A stretch of DNA of 64,000 nt, from contig CM032233.1 of NCBI GenBank assembly GCA_019009955.1, forward strand, positions 113,558,501 to 113,622,500, given 5' to 3'. Shown here in pieces: positions 42,113-53,668 of this stretch. How positions within the stretch are numbered: the first letter of the stretch is position 1; every line of letters begins with the position of its first letter. Origin of the DNA: Riptortus pedestris (Eukaryota > Arthropoda > Insecta > Hemiptera > Alydidae). The position numbers were made by a program, and so were the translations under genes. Under the pieces are notes generated by a model. It was not told the origin of the DNA, made no database searches, and was given only the letters and a program-made list of their open reading frames with translations.

Positions 42113-42509
42113 AACTGAAGTTTTAAATTTTTTCGGAAAATATTTTTACTTTGCAAAGTATTTGCTTTTTATAGTTTTAGACACTAATTGTTGTCCCTCC
42201 CCCCACCTTCATTTCACATTAGCACTATGCCGATAAATCACGCCACTTCTTATTTCCAGCTTAAGCCTTCCAGTTTTTCATAGCGTGAAGGAGACAGACT
42301 TTTAATTATCTCTACCAGTTATAGTCTTTTATTTATTTCTTTCTTTGCGTTTCCCCACTCTTGTTCTTGCGATTTTATCATAAAACTACTATACCACCAA
42401 GGATCACATTTCCAGCTTCAATACAGAATGTTGTTTATGTGTATCATTGTCCTTCAGGGAAATCTACTTTGTTAATGCAGCAACTAGTATGACTGGCTTT
42501 CCTAACTTA
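42113..42509 (+). mobile_element. Decayed HINE 3' portion (tentative)
   Basis: CAGGGAAATCTACTTTGTTA, ATGCAGCAACTAGTATGAC and GGCTTT at 42456-42504 follow the order of the 3' end. Upstream poly-C sequences are suggestive only. Confidence 0.35.
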
Positions 42510-43062
42510 TATTCTCTCCTTTGAGAACAAAAGAACACGAGCAGAAACGGGAATGATTCTTATTGCTCAAGTCTGCGTCTTAAACTGCCCTGAGAGCTGC
42601 CGTCAACTTGGGGACTTGCCCCGAGGGGAAGTAGAAGAATACGTAAGTACGTAAATTTATTGAAATGAACAAATACTCCTCAATTTGAGTTGCATGCTCT
42701 CGTGGGATTGTAAAAGGGCCGGGGTCCGGCGAGATATGGGGGCGGGTTTGTTGGTTTATCTGAGGCAATAAAGCCGGACCGGGGGAGCTGGTTTATCTTC
42801 ACCCTTCTTTCTGGCCCATTTGAGGGATGTTCCGTGAGCGGACTCACCAAAGGAGGCCGCCCTCCCTCATCGATTCAGTATTCAAGTCTAGTAAGTAACC
42901 GCTCACTCCCGGGCTAGCCAGGACCCACCACTCTCACCTACCTTCGTCAAATACCACCCCTTTTAATCAGCCTTTATTTATTACATCTTTAGGCACAATT
43001 CCCCCTTTGCCCTCACCAGGTGAGTTTTTGTCCCCTTTATAAGGATGAAATCTATACAAATA
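42510..43062. other. GC-richer unassigned DNA
   Basis: Local GC is well above the surroundings (for example GGGGCGGGTTTGTTGG at 42740). No reading frame or motif could be identified. Confidence 0.4.
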
Positions 43063-43319
43063 TCCGTTACGCAGGGGCTGCGTAAATTAACTAGATTTCC
43101 CATGAGCGGGCATTACAGGCTATTGGTCCCATCTTACCATACATTTTGCATTTCTAAGTAAAAAGAAGTGAGGCTAATAACAAAAAATTAAAAATGACTC
43201 TCTTGATATATAAGCTAGAACAACTGTATAGACCGAAAATTGTAAGGTTTCAATAAATAAACAAAGTAACGTTTTTCGATAAGACTCATTAAATAGCATT
43301 TGAGACAAGTTATATTATT
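43063..43319 (-). mobile_element. HINE 3' end fragment (element 35, type E)
   Basis: ATCCGTTACGCAGGGGCTGC, GTAAATTAACTAGATTTCCC and a short type E arm, fading after about 43180 into AT-rich DNA. Confidence 0.55.
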
Positions 43320-44160
43320 TATTCATGGACACCACATCGAAGGTGATTTGCCCTTTCAAAATTAACAGCAGGTAACAATAACAAAAAATACCTTAACAAC
43401 AAGTAACAATAACAAATACCTTAACAACAAGTAATAATAACAAATACCTTAACAACAAGTAATAATAACAAATACCTTAACAACAAGTAATAATAACAAA
43501 TACCTTAACAACAAGTAACAATAACAAATACCTTAACAACAAGTAATAATAACAAATACCTTAACAACAAGTAACAATAACAAATACCTTAACAACAAGT
43601 AATAATAACAAATACCTTAACAACAAGTAACAATAACAAATACCTTAACAACAAGTAATAATAACAAATACCTTAACAACAAGTAATAATAACAAATACC
43701 TTAACAACAAGTAACAATAACAAATACCTTAACAACAAGTAATAATAACAAATACCTTAACAACAAGTAACAATAACAAATACCTTAACAACAAGTAACA
43801 ATAACAAATACCTTAACAACAAGTAACAATAACAAATACCTTAACAACAAGTAACAATAACAAATACCTTAACAACAAGTAACAATAACAAATACCTTAA
43901 CAACAAGTAACAATAACAAATACCTTAACAACAAGTAATAATAACAAATACCTTAACAACAAGTAACAATAACAAATACCTTAACAACAAGTAACAATAA
44001 CAAATACCTTAACAACAAGTAACAATAACAAATACCTTAACAACAAGTAACAATAACAAATACCTTAACAACAAGTAACAATAACAAATACCTTAACAAC
44101 AAGTAATAATAACAAATACCTTAACAACAAGTAACATTAACAAATAATTTAGCAATAATA
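43320..44160 (-). repeat. LINE 3' UTR with a 28-bp minisatellite
   Basis: The left edge carries ATTTATTCATGGACACCAC and GGTGATTTGCCCTTTCAAA, the same 3' end as the LINE insertion at 62138 (minus strand). Immediately inside begins a tandem array, 43366-44145, of AACAACAAGTAA plus YAATAACAAATACCTT, about 28 units differing mainly at one C/T. The homologous place in the 62-kb copy has only scattered AACAA/GTAAC sequence, so the array expanded here. Confidence 0.8.
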
Positions 44161-44329
44161 CCAACAAAAAATGTGTATAGTTGGTGAATGATTAATTAAT
44201 AGTATAATTTTAAATTTTGTTGTAAATCACAGACTGAATTTGCATGTTAAATGTTAAATATACCCTGCTTATACTTGGATTTGAGAGTTGTTCATATAAA
44301 ATGAAATTTTGAAGTTTTTTTATATAAGT

Positions 44330-44940
44330 AATAGCTCAGATACCCGGCTACACCCGGGAATTCATTTGTGGCTGAATGGTGATGGTATTTCTTTGGCAAG
44401 GCTTTACTTTGCATCATATTTTGACATTTACTCGTCCCAGGGTTTAGGGTTTATACCCGTCGTTGCTGTGGATTTGTTAATAATAAAATTAATTTTTTAT
44501 GTAAGACTTCACTGTCCTCCATATTGTCATATTTCCCGTCTCCTGTGCATTATGCATATATTTGAATTATTAAGGACAAAATATTAACATAGATTTGAAT
44601 TAATTTTTCCAGGTGAGGTACCTGGTAGTTCGAATTGGAAAGAATTGTTGAGCATATAAATATTTCTACGCAAATTACTTGCTCCACACATTTCTCCTGG
44701 AGAAATGTATTAAACAAAAGTTACTCTAAATAACAAAGTAAAGAACTTTTTTTATGTGCAAGTTTGTCGAAAAACAAATGGAAAATGAAATATCACGAAT
44801 TTTTATTTCAGGCCTCCCTTATAACTCCCACTCCCGTTCTAACCTAAAAATTTTAATATAGCTTATAATCATGGAAGAATTAATGCTAATTGACATACTG
44901 AGTTAAGTTCGGTTCAATCGTTTGTTCAGTGTAACTGTCG
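44330..44940 (-). mobile_element. Helitron 3' portion, 5' truncated
   Basis: On the minus strand it ends CCCGGGTGTAGCCGGGTATC followed by TGAGCTAT, a hairpin and a mutated CTRR end. Inward are GAATGAATTCCCGG-like sequence, AAAATTAATTTTATTATTAA and one unit with GGGAGTTATAAGGGAGGCC. It is colinear with the 3' ends of the Helitrons at 58513 and 60180. Confidence 0.7.
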
Positions 44941-44944
44941 TATT

Positions 44945-45090
44945 TACTAGTAGTCAGTAAGTATTAATCTGTATAAGATTTTGTATTTCCGTGTCAAGGA
45001 TCAAGGATATATAATTTTATAAGTAATCCTTTTTCTGTTTGATTCCATCGCTGTTGCCACAAATAAATACTTTTATTATTATTATTAGTC
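44945..45090 (+). repeat. LINE-like 3' tail (tentative)
   Basis: GTATTTCCGTGTCAAGGATC to TTGCCACAAATAAATAC and a terminal TTATTATTATTATTAG run has the look of a LINE 3' end with a simple repeat tail. Confidence 0.35.
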
Positions 45091-45300
45091 TTCAAAATGA
45101 TCTCTCAATAACCAGGATTTCCTGGATAATGGAATATATCCTCTATACAGTATTAATATGCTAAAGTAGTTCAATGGATCGTTTTAGATTTAAAACTCAA
45201 ACAGATTTTTAAATCTAGAGAGAAGTCTTCATGTGAGAAATGTACACATAATTAGTTTTTGATTATTAAAATTCATAAATTCAACTCGAGAACTACATAA
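45091..45300 (-). repeat. Repeat family X, uninterrupted copy
   Basis: Its complement is colinear with the joined flanks of the MITE at 34143-35063. It reads CATTGAACTACTTTAGCATATT where the other copy has CCTTGAACTACTTAA before the MITE and TTAAACATATT after it. It thus preserves the pre-insertion site. Confidence 0.7.
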
Positions 45301-45459
45301 CTTTTGCTGAGTGTTCATGAAACATAACATGTCATTTGAGTTTTTTGTACACCGTTATGTATGTTTGCAATTTTAACTTTGTTTCTCCGCCTCCCCCCCT
45401 CCCCACCAATCCCTCAAACTGGAACAATGATCGAGAATTAAGGGCGTTTAAGTTAAGCG

Positions 45460-45640
45460 AAATAGCCCATCACGCAGGGGCTGCGTAAAGTAAGCTGACA
45501 TCCCATGTACTGGTACAACACACTAGTGATCTCAACTCTCCACAGTCTCTGACTGAAAACCAGAAAGTAGGAATTACTCGCTTAATATTTGGGTTACGAA
45601 AAACTTAACTAAACTAAACGACGATGAGCTTAGGATTCTG
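45460..45640 (-). mobile_element. HINE 3' end fragment (element 36, type E)
   Basis: GCCCATCACGCAGGGGCTGC, AAAGTAAGCTGACATCCC and TGTACTGGTACAACAC, fading beyond 45600. Confidence 0.55.
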
Positions 45641-45885
45641 GCTTACTAAATGACTGTTTTATACAACCAATATGGATGTGCTTTTAAGGATATTTAAAAA
45701 ATTGGTTTTAAATGTTGTTGTAATAAGTAGACGAAGTTTTACAATTCTGGTTTAGTATATAGATATTGGTAATCAAAATTAGAGGTAAAGGACCGACAAA
45801 GGCCAAAAGGCGTTGGTGATAAAAATAAATAGGATATTTTAAAGAAACACTGTTTTTTATTTTCGACCCAGTTTGGTTACACTTT

Positions 45886-45887
<2 letters not shown>

Positions 45888-45941
<54 letters not shown>
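45888..45941. repeat. TA microsatellite, insertion site of a mariner
   Basis: TA repeats run up to the left terminal repeat of the mariner, and a further TATATATAT follows its right end at 47100, so the element sits in a TA tract. Confidence 0.85.
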
Positions 45942-45942
<1 letters not shown>

Positions 45943-45944
<2 letters not shown>

Positions 45945-47100
45945 TTGGGTCCATAAGTTCGTTCGATTTTTTTCCAGTAATGCGAATTGTTTTCAAATAT
46001 CTCTGGTTTACTTATCTGACCTTAATGATACATATCGGAAAGGTCAAAGTCCTCTCTTCGAATCTATACTATGTTTGGTTTAGGCAGATTTGCTTTTTTT
46101 TCCTTTTTTTTTTTTAAAAATGCAAGCAAGCTGCCAAAGCCCACCATAGATAGTGGCGTGTATGGGGATGGAACCATAACAGAACGTACTGCACAGAATT
46201 GGTTTGCCAAATTTCATTCTGGATATACGAGTTTGGATGTTTCACCCCGCCAACCGAGGTTGATTCAAGTGATAGATACCAAGGCACTAATCGAGCAAAA
46301 TCCGTCGTTACAGGTACGAGAAATCGCGAAAACAATAGGAATAGGTTTAGGGGCCGTTCATAGGAATTTAAAACTGATTGGCCTCCCCGATTTTCGGGTG
46401 CCTCATTGGGGTCACTCACCAGTTGTAACTCATCGCGGATCGTCATGATAGAGTCCTGTTCCTCAAACGATTAGTGTCTGGGGATGAAAAGAGGATTATT
46501 TATGAAAATGCAGTGCGTAGGAGATCGTAGACAACGGCAGGTGAGCCGCCGAAGGCCGGCCTAAAGCCAAAAATGATTTTAATGTCCATATGGTGGGGTT
46601 ATCGTGGTGTGCTGCCAACCTGCTTCCTCAAGGAAAAACGATAGATTCGAAGGTCTACTCCACGCAGCAAACGAAATTGGACCAAAAATTACGACAGAAA
46701 CTCCCAGAACTAATCACAAAAGTGTTGTTTTCCACTATGACAACGCTAGAGCCAACTCCGTAATATTCACACACCAAAAATTAAGGCAACTTGGCTGGGA
46801 TGTTTTGCCCCACCCACCGTATATTCTCCGGACCTTCCTCCTCCATTGGAATACCACCCGCCAAAACAGCCTCAAGGGGAAATCGTTTGCTGTTGGGAGA
46901 GATGTATAAAAGTATCTCGATGAGTTTTCTCTTCTAAACCCCAGACATTTTACGAAAGCGGAATTATGAAATTATTGGAGACAGGGCAAGAGGTTATCAA
47001 TAAAATTGGTGCATACATTATTGAATAAAACTGATTCTGTTTTTCAATAAATTGTTTCATTTCCCCATCCAGAAATAAAACGAACTTATGGAATCACCTT
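45943..47100 (+). mobile_element. mariner-family transposon (about 1.16 kb, decayed)
   Basis: The terminal inverted repeats share TCCATAAGTTCGTT: left AGTTGGGTCCATAAGTTCG, right AACGAACTTATGGAATCACC read towards the end. TA sequence borders both. The interior is a broken transposase gene on the plus strand. It is slightly shorter than the usual 1.3 kb. Confidence 0.85.
46071..47050 (+). pseudogene. mariner transposase (DD34D) pseudogene
   Basis: The trace runs in several frames. The N-terminal helix-turn-helix part reads GDGTITERTAQNWFAKFHSG, SLDVSPRQPR, LIEQNPSLQVREIAKTIGIG and HRNLKLIG (46155-46385). A frame shift follows. RVLFLKRLVSGDEKRIIYEN contains the first catalytic Asp in GDEK (about 46480). 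GEPPKAGLKPKMILMSIWWGYRG and HKSVVFHYDNARANS (46715) hold the second Asp. YSPDLPPPLEYHP at 46820 is where the third Asp (usually SDYH) stands, here PLEYH, so the triad is broken. KYLDEFSLLNPRHFTKAE and NYWRQGKRLSIKLV close it before a stop at 47048. Stops and shifts make it inactive. Confidence 0.85.
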
Positions 47101-47845
47101 ATATATATTTGTTGTTCTACAGCTTTATATGTGGTTGCTTTTAATGCTTCGCTGAAAACCATTACTTTAAATAGCTAAAAAAATATTATAAAACGTTATT
47201 TCTATTTACAACCTGGATGATTTTTTTTTATTAACCCTTCCGCTGAGAAATATATTCAAAGGATCCATACATTAATACAAATTAGGGAAGTTGGTAAGTT
47301 GCAGATGCGAATGGGAAGTAGAGGTTCTACCGAGAGGAACAAGTTGCGAGTAAATATTTGGCCGGTTGCATAAGTTGCGAATTGAAAGAGAAGAAGTTGC
47401 ACGGGATGGGAGGGGGGGGGGGTCGGTGAAGTTGTGTGGAAATGAGGCTAGAGAGGGTCGGGCAATCAGGGTGACGGCATGACCGGACCGATCAATTACA
47501 GGCCATCGGCAAATAGGGGTAGAGCAAACAACACCCACGGCTAGGGGGAACAAACCCCCACACCCACCCCTCCTTTTCCCTTCTTTTCTTATTAAGCGAC
47601 TTTAGTTATTCATCTCTTTTCGACTCTAAGCCTCGAACAGAGCTGGCTAATTTTTAATGAAATGATCGCAGTCAATTTCTTTCTTCCGGTGCTTTGTGAT
47701 CTTTTAATTACAGTTTCCCCATTTCTTCTCTAATATGCCATTGAAACAGAGCCGACCACTACAGAATAGTAGGTCATGGCTTAAAGGTCATATCGTTTGT
47801 GCATATTTTCTTTAAAGCAAACAGCTACTAAGTTAGTATTTTGAA

Positions 47846-47849
<4 letters not shown>
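47101..47849. other. Unassigned, GC-rich patch 47280-47580
   Basis: The patch contains GGGAGGGGGGGGGGTCGG. A 93-codon minus-strand frame (47272-47553) has no recognisable features. The rest is ordinary AT-rich DNA. Confidence 0.4.

Positions 47850-47930
<81 letters not shown>
47850..47930. repeat. CT then TA compound microsatellite
   Basis: About 41 bases of CT followed by about 37 of TA, next to a decayed HINE 5' end. Confidence 0.9.
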
Positions 47931-47936
<6 letters not shown>

Positions 47937-47945
47937 AAATAAATG

Positions 47946-48303
47946 TTAGCAGATTTTGGAATTTTGGGACACATTAGTTTATTGTTATGTAACGTTATAT
48001 ATAAAAACTATATGAGTTCATGTGGATATATTTGTCTGCTCATGTTCTAGCAGTCGTCATTTTGGTTAATCGTTACCATTTAAACATTTGGTCTAAAAAT
48101 GAAGATCAAGTTTGTTAAAGGTTGAAATCGGACCAGTGGGAGGACTTCCTTGTTTTCAGCCTACACTAAATCCCAACTTCTACTCATCGGATTTTTACTT
48201 AGAAATAGAAAATATATTGTCAAAAGTTGTCAATAGTGTATCATATCAGAACAAGAGAAATGTTTTACTTTAAGCAGCCCTTGCGTGACGGACTTTATAT
48301 ATA

Positions 48304-48363
<60 letters not shown>
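47946..48363 (+). mobile_element. HINE-like element 37 (type E), followed by a TG tract
   Basis: TTAGCAGATTTTGG, a gap, TGTCTGCTCATGTTCTAGC, GAAATCGGACCAGTGGGAGG, CATCGGATTTTTACTTAG and GCAGCCCTTGCGTGACGGAC at 48270-48291. A TG microsatellite of ~58 bases (48305-48363) lies just outside the 3' end. Confidence 0.65.
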
Positions 48364-48365
<2 letters not shown>

Positions 48366-49667
48366 GAGTTCCTTACTGCACCAGACAGATGTGCATTGGT
48401 CATGAAATCAAAAACCACAAAATCACCGTAAGTAGCTGCCAAAAGCAGATATACCAGGTATCAAAATCATTGTGAAGCAATTAACTATTTTTGGTTAAAG
48501 TATGAAAAAGCCATCATTTTACTTTGTTTTTTAAATCAATTCCAAAGTTGAAAAATTTCTTATATTATCTTAAGCAATAGAACTTACCTATTTTAGCACT
48601 GTTCGTCAAGAATTATCAATGTACGATTCACTTAGGACTGAAACTTGAACAGGTGAAAAGAGGAATGAATATGATCTAGTAATAAATAAGATTGGAACTG
48701 CAAAAGTAAATAACCGATGCAGTTTTATTATTTGTATTGGTATCAGCAATTCAAGTTCATCCTTAGCTTTGAGCCTTGGTTTTTATATTTTAATTCTAAT
48801 GTTTTCTTTCTGTTCTAATGTTCTAATTTTTATATTAACCATCGAAACAAAAGTTCTCAAACTTCATTTTTCTTCTTTTTTTTAACCCCTGTGTTTCATT
48901 TTTTAAACATCATAAAGTCCAATTCAATTGGGATTTAAAAATTTTAGGTGGATGTCACAATATAGTATCCTTAATTCATAAATGATAATAACTTAATGGA
49001 CATAAGCTGCCCTGGTCATTTCAGAAGACAGTTGCCTTAAATTAGTTTTCTCAGGAAAGACAGTAAGGAAAGATCGGTGAGCTTAATTTCACCTGAGTGG
49101 CTTAAGATAATGACCTTCGTTGTTGCATGCAAGCATGCAAGTAGACTGTTCAGGTTCATTTTCTAATTTTGTACTTAGCTAATTTAGTACTCTTTGGAAA
49201 AATATGCTATTGGTTGAATATATTATCTGGGAAATCTAGGAAGTAAACATTTTATTGGGGAAATGCATTTTCATTTCGTCTGACAAAGAATCCTTCGTTT
49301 GTCACGCACAGGATTTCTCATGCTCTAGTTCATTTTCTCATTCTACATCCATTTATTTATGTCAAATTATGGTAAGAAGCATTAGCAAACAATTTTGAGG
49401 CATTCGTCTATTATATAAGATACCTTTATACACAATATTAAAATATTTTAATAATAAACACTTGGCTTATTTAGATTTCATAATAATTCAATTTCTCAAA
49501 ATTTAAATTAAGTATTTTGTATCATGTTCTATTACTTTAATTTTGACTAAGAATTTTCTTTAGGAACCCAACCTACATGCTATAAGAAACTAAATCTTCA
49601 TGTAACAATTTGTACCAGTCATACAATACAGAAACTATAATTTAATTCCTCGAAATTATTGAAATTT
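48364..49667. other. Unassigned single-copy-like DNA
   Basis: No match to window repeats and no coding signal. It could be intronic or intergenic host sequence. Confidence 0.4.
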
Positions 49668-50470
49668 ATTATTTGTTTTCCTATTTATTTATTATTTATC
49701 TATTAATTATTTTTATTTATTAATTATTTAACTATTAATTATCCTTATTTATTCTTTATCAATTAATTATTCTTATTTATTATTTATCTATTAATTATTT
49801 TGATTTATTTATTATTTATCTATTAATTATTTTGATTTATTTATTCTTTATCTATTAATTATTTTGATTTATTTATTATTTATCTATTAATTATTCTTAT
49901 TTATTATTTATCTATTAATTATTTTTATTTATTATTTATATATTAATTAGTTTTATTTATTTATTATTTATCTATTAATTAGTTTTATTTATTTATTATT
50001 TATCTATTAATTATTCTTACATATTATTTATCTATTAATTATTCTTATTTATTATTTATTTATTAATTATTCTTATTTATTCTTTATCTATTAATTAGTT
50101 TTATTTATTTATTATTTATCTATTAATTATTTTTATTTATTTATTATTTATCTATCAATTATTTTTATTTATTTATTAATTATCTATCAATTATTTTTAT
50201 TTGTTTATTATCTATCTATCAATTATTTTTATCTATCTATTAATTATTTTTATTTATTTATTAATTATTTTTATTTATTATTTATCTATTATTATTTTTA
50301 TTTATTATTTATCTATTAATTATTTTTATTTATTTATTATTTATCTATTAATTATTTTTATTTATTTATTATTCATCTATTAATTATTTTTATTTATTTA
50401 TTATTCATCTATTAATTATTTTTATTTAACATTTATCTATTAATTATTTTTATTAATTTATTATTTATTT
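49668..50470. repeat. AT-rich tandem array (about 0.8 kb)
   Basis: Units such as TATCTATTAATTATTTTTAT with TTATTTATTATT joints repeat with a period of about 27-31 bases. Internal 4-base steps (TTAT/TCTA) give a second periodicity. Variants contain ATTATTCTT or ATTAGTTTT. The 60-codon frame at 50201 is only a translation of it. Confidence 0.9.
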
Positions 50471-51370
50471 TTCTAATTATCGTGTCAAATACTTCATTTA
50501 AAGAAAATAACTTCTTTTTTTTCAGGAATGAAGTGGTTCATACCATGTTTTACTCAGCACATACTCAAGAAGAAACTGCCAGACACGTAACTGTAAAATA
50601 CAGTTTTGTGTTACAAAACATTCCAATAATAATAAATAATTGATTTGAATTACTTGCAAAAAAAAACACAGAAAAAAGGCCATACATTAAAAACTAAAAG
50701 TCATTTAATTGTAATATTGGCTAATTATTATGCCAGTTGAAAAGATGTACTTGTAAGGGAGAAAATATATGTTTATGTAATATAATATATAATGAAAAAA
50801 GTCGATATACTATTATTATATAGGATAAGTAAATATATTGCCAGTATAAAAAATATGTACAATAATTATTAATTATTCTCCAAAAATAAAGGCAGTAAAA
50901 ATATTAAGCCAGCAGTAAGAAGTGTAAATAGGTACAACGTAACTCGTGTTACTAGCACACATCTTTAAGCAAATATCAACAAATAAAAATGTATTTATAG
51001 ATTTAGTTATGAAATAATTGCATAGAAAATTAGTAAATTTAATGCCTTTAGGATATGACAAGAGCGGTATTTACAATATATTAGTTGATATTATTTAAGA
51101 CATAGAGTAAAACAGGGACTTGTAAACAGCATTATACTACTATAAAGGGCATAATAACCTAGTTGTTGATTGCCCAAATCATATTAATCCTAAAAATCTA
51201 AAAACATTCCAAATAATATAAAAATGTGTCTAATAATTTTTAAATAGTTCAAGCTTCTTGAAGTGAGAAATTAATTTGATTTTTTCAAAGAGATTAATTC
51301 AAAAATAAATTCAATATTTACCTCTGAGTTCTGAGTTGATAGAGAACAACTGAAACAAGATTCATTTGTA
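50471..51370. other. No gene recognised
   Basis: AT-rich, with no repeat family match and no supported coding frame. Confidence 0.45.
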
Positions 51371-51988
51371 ATCGCTGCAGACTTATACTCCTCACTCCAA
51401 AGTCTTGCTATAAGTCACCTCACAAACCAAGTAAAATGTCAAATACAAACCTCAGAGAAAAATATACCACTTGTTTGGGTTCCTTCACATTTTGGTTTGC
51501 AAGGCAATGAAATGGCGGATGTATATGTTCTGTAGAAGATAAAACGACAGTAACCTACATCCCACCAGAGGATTGGAAAGTAGAATTTCAAAGACTCATG
51601 TTTCAAAGGTGGAAGTTCGGACTGGTCCAAAAAACGCCAAAACAAACTGCGACCAATTAAAGAAATCACCCTGGAATACTGCAAGCAGAAAAATCCGAAA
51701 AAGCGAAGTTGTTCTTTCCCATATTCGAATTGGACGCACCAAATTAACCCGCACAGTTATTTATTAAAAGACCTCTTCCCACCAACCTGCGACCGCTGTA
51801 ACGTTTACCTTATTGTCTCACATCTTATTCTAAGCTTTGAAAAGTATAATCCAAAAAAAGCTATGAACTTTAAACCAAGCTTAAAAGAACTGCCTAGAAA
51901 CAATGAAGAATACATCAAAAGGCTTACGGCATTCTTAATGGAGACTCATTTGTTCCAGGAAATACTGATCCAACTACCGCTAATTTAA
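51371..51988 (+). pseudogene. LINE RNase H domain and Cys-His tail remnant
   Basis: The first frame reads AADLYSSLQSLAISHLTNQV and IPLVWVPSHFGLQGNEMADV, the centre and end of the RNase H domain of LINE polyproteins (DS..SL and WVPSH.G..GNE.AD motifs). A stop follows. In other frames come W.FGLVQKTPKQ, EVVLSHIRIGRTKLTR and LFPPTCDRCNVYLIVSHLIL, matching the RIGHT.LTH and CD.C...TV.HIL terminal motifs. The first catalytic Asp of RNase H is upstream of what survives. Shifts make it dead. The clade cannot be fixed further than I/R1/Jockey-type with RNase H. Confidence 0.75.
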
Positions 51989-51994
51989 AAATTG

Positions 51995-52130
51995 GTTTAT
52001 TAAATACCAGAGTATTGTTTATGTAATATGAGCAGGAGTTGGGGTTTGCTGAAGGCTGAAAACTAAAAAAATTCGAATATCTGGGTTAATATTCAAGATA
52101 GAGAATAAATGTATATAACAATATTTATTC
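51995..52130 (-). mobile_element. HINE core fragment
   Basis: CCAGAGTATTGTTTATGTAA, GCAGGAGTTGGGGTTTGC and TCTGGGTTAATATTCAAG, joining the LINE remnant on its left. Ends are absent. Confidence 0.6.
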
Positions 52131-52254
52131 TTCTTATTCTGGACCCAATATGTTATACATATTCTTCGTATTTAAGGGTCAGCAATAAAAAATGTTTCGA
52201 GGCTTGCTTGCCACCTCTACAGGGGCTAACTCATTTAAAAAAAAATATAAAAAA

Positions 52255-52870
52255 TTAATAACATTAATTTAACAAAACCCTTAAAAGTACTTTGATAGAT
52301 ATTGTATTAATAGGTGCCTACATCTATGACATATTTATAAAATCTAGTTATAGATTGCTACTTACATTTCTGAAGTGGTCGTTTCTCCTTAAATTCGTTG
52401 CGACTGTCCTCACAGAGGAGGTAGTTGATACTGAGGTTCCCGAGGTAGGTTTAGTCGGCTGACTGCAACTCGATTACTTACACGTTGACCTTGAACTCGA
52501 TTATTTCGCTTCATAATTTAAAATCGATTAATTTAAGATAAAGTGTTATAGAATACATGAGTGAGGTACTTAATTTCTGTTATTTTTTTTTTTTTTGTTT
52601 ACTGCCCCTATTGTATTTTTTATTATGTGAATATTCTCTTTTATTTTTCGTTTAGTATTATTTCTTTCTTTCTCAATTATTTGAACTTTTTCAAAATTGA
52701 AGATGTCTTTCTTGGAGATAGAATGATCCGTCAAAGCAGTTTTATTTTCATTATTGTCTATACGTTTTACGTGTTGCTTTAACCTTTTATTCAGCAGCTG
52801 CGAGGAGTCACCAATATAAGTTCCATTACAGGTGTTACAGATTATTTCTTATATATTATATTCAGATTTT
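52255..52870 (-). mobile_element. Penelope-like element 3' portion
   Basis: A GIY-YIG nuclease frame (52570-52853) is followed on the minus strand by a 3' UTR to about 52255. That UTR includes a decayed hammerhead-like region near 52383-52417. No reverse transcriptase is left. Confidence 0.65.
52570..52853 (-). pseudogene. Penelope-like GIY-YIG endonuclease domain
   Basis: The open frame reads EIICNTCNGTYIGDSSQLLN, KRLKQHVKRIDNNENKTALT, DHSISKKDIFNFEKVQIIEK, ERNNTKRKIKENIHIIKN and a lysine run before a stop. The CNTCNGTYIG segment has the Cys pair and YIG half of the GIY-YIG core. The Arg in KR.KQH, the DHS motif and the EKERN end match the copy at 19053 over the whole length, at clearly less than full identity, so these are two different Penelope-like lineages or an old divergence. 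The frame is interrupted just upstream. Homopolymer slippage near the end may hide a few more codons. Confidence 0.8.
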
Positions 52871-53110
52871 TAGCTTGGGTTAAAAGGGGAATTTAGAAAA
52901 TTGGAAATATCTCCGTTATTATACGTCTGGTAGATAATGTGTATATAAAAATCTTATTTCAAATGTTATTTCATAGAAATGATATTAAATGCATTTTTCT
53001 CTATATCAAATATTAACGAGATATTCGCATTTTTGAAATTCCAGCCTTCAGTAAACACCCCTTCTAATCATGTGATATTAGCAATACGCCAATACATAAG
53101 AAAGTTCCAT
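52871..53110 (+). mobile_element. HINE core fragment
   Basis: TTAAAAGGGGAATTTAGAAA, AATATCTCCGTTATTATACG, GTAAACACCCCTTCTAATC and AGCAATACGCCAATACATAA, the last shared with element 20. Confidence 0.6.
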
Positions 53111-53668
53111 CCATGTTTTCACTTATTGACCTTCCAACATCAAAGATAAGTAAAAAATATGCCCTTGGAGTTAACGCCTAGTTTCTCATAATAATGTGAC
53201 GCGTAACAAGCAGTGAACGAGTTGGCAATAAAGCGGCGATAGTATAAATCAGAAGTTTAAGACGGGTTTAATTTTAAGAGCGGTTAGAAGGCGCGTGCTG
53301 GCGGCTTGTTGTGGGGAAAGGGCGAGATTTTCCAAAACGTTAAGCTTATTCAAAGCAATATGGGAAGGAGGAGACTCACTATATCATCGGAGCCTTTCCC
53401 CGTCTAGCAAGCCCCATTGACCCCTTCACAATAGCCTAATTACATTACATTCAATAATCAGGGGAACAGCAGTCTTTTCAGTATGACTGCATTCGTGTTT
53501 TACTGCTTTTTTCTCGGGTTTTATGGCGGTGTTTATAAATGGCAGGGGTGGAGAGATGTTCTTCAGCATTTGTCATCAGACAGTCAAATAAAAATGTTCC
53601 TGCCCTTTCTACTTCTCTCCACTCCCTCACTTATAGCTTCTCGGTTATTAAGTATTTTTGAGTGCAAG
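53111..53668. other. Unassigned, partly GC-rich
   Basis: 53270-53440 has GAGCGG, GGCGCGTGCTGGCGG and GGGGAAAGGGCGAG. A 68-codon frame at 53483 is not recognisable. Confidence 0.4.

Noticed and set aside
46114..46446. 110-codon minus-strand frame opposite the mariner
   Set aside because: It is the antisense shadow of the mariner transposase, which has clear family motifs on the plus strand.
47272..47553. 93-codon minus-strand frame in a GC-rich patch
   Set aside because: Low-complexity composition and no recognisable motif; GC-rich sequence lengthens chance frames.
49668..50470. Replication origin or matrix attachment region
   Set aside because: The AT-only tandem composition fits a simple repeat, and nothing specific supports a function.
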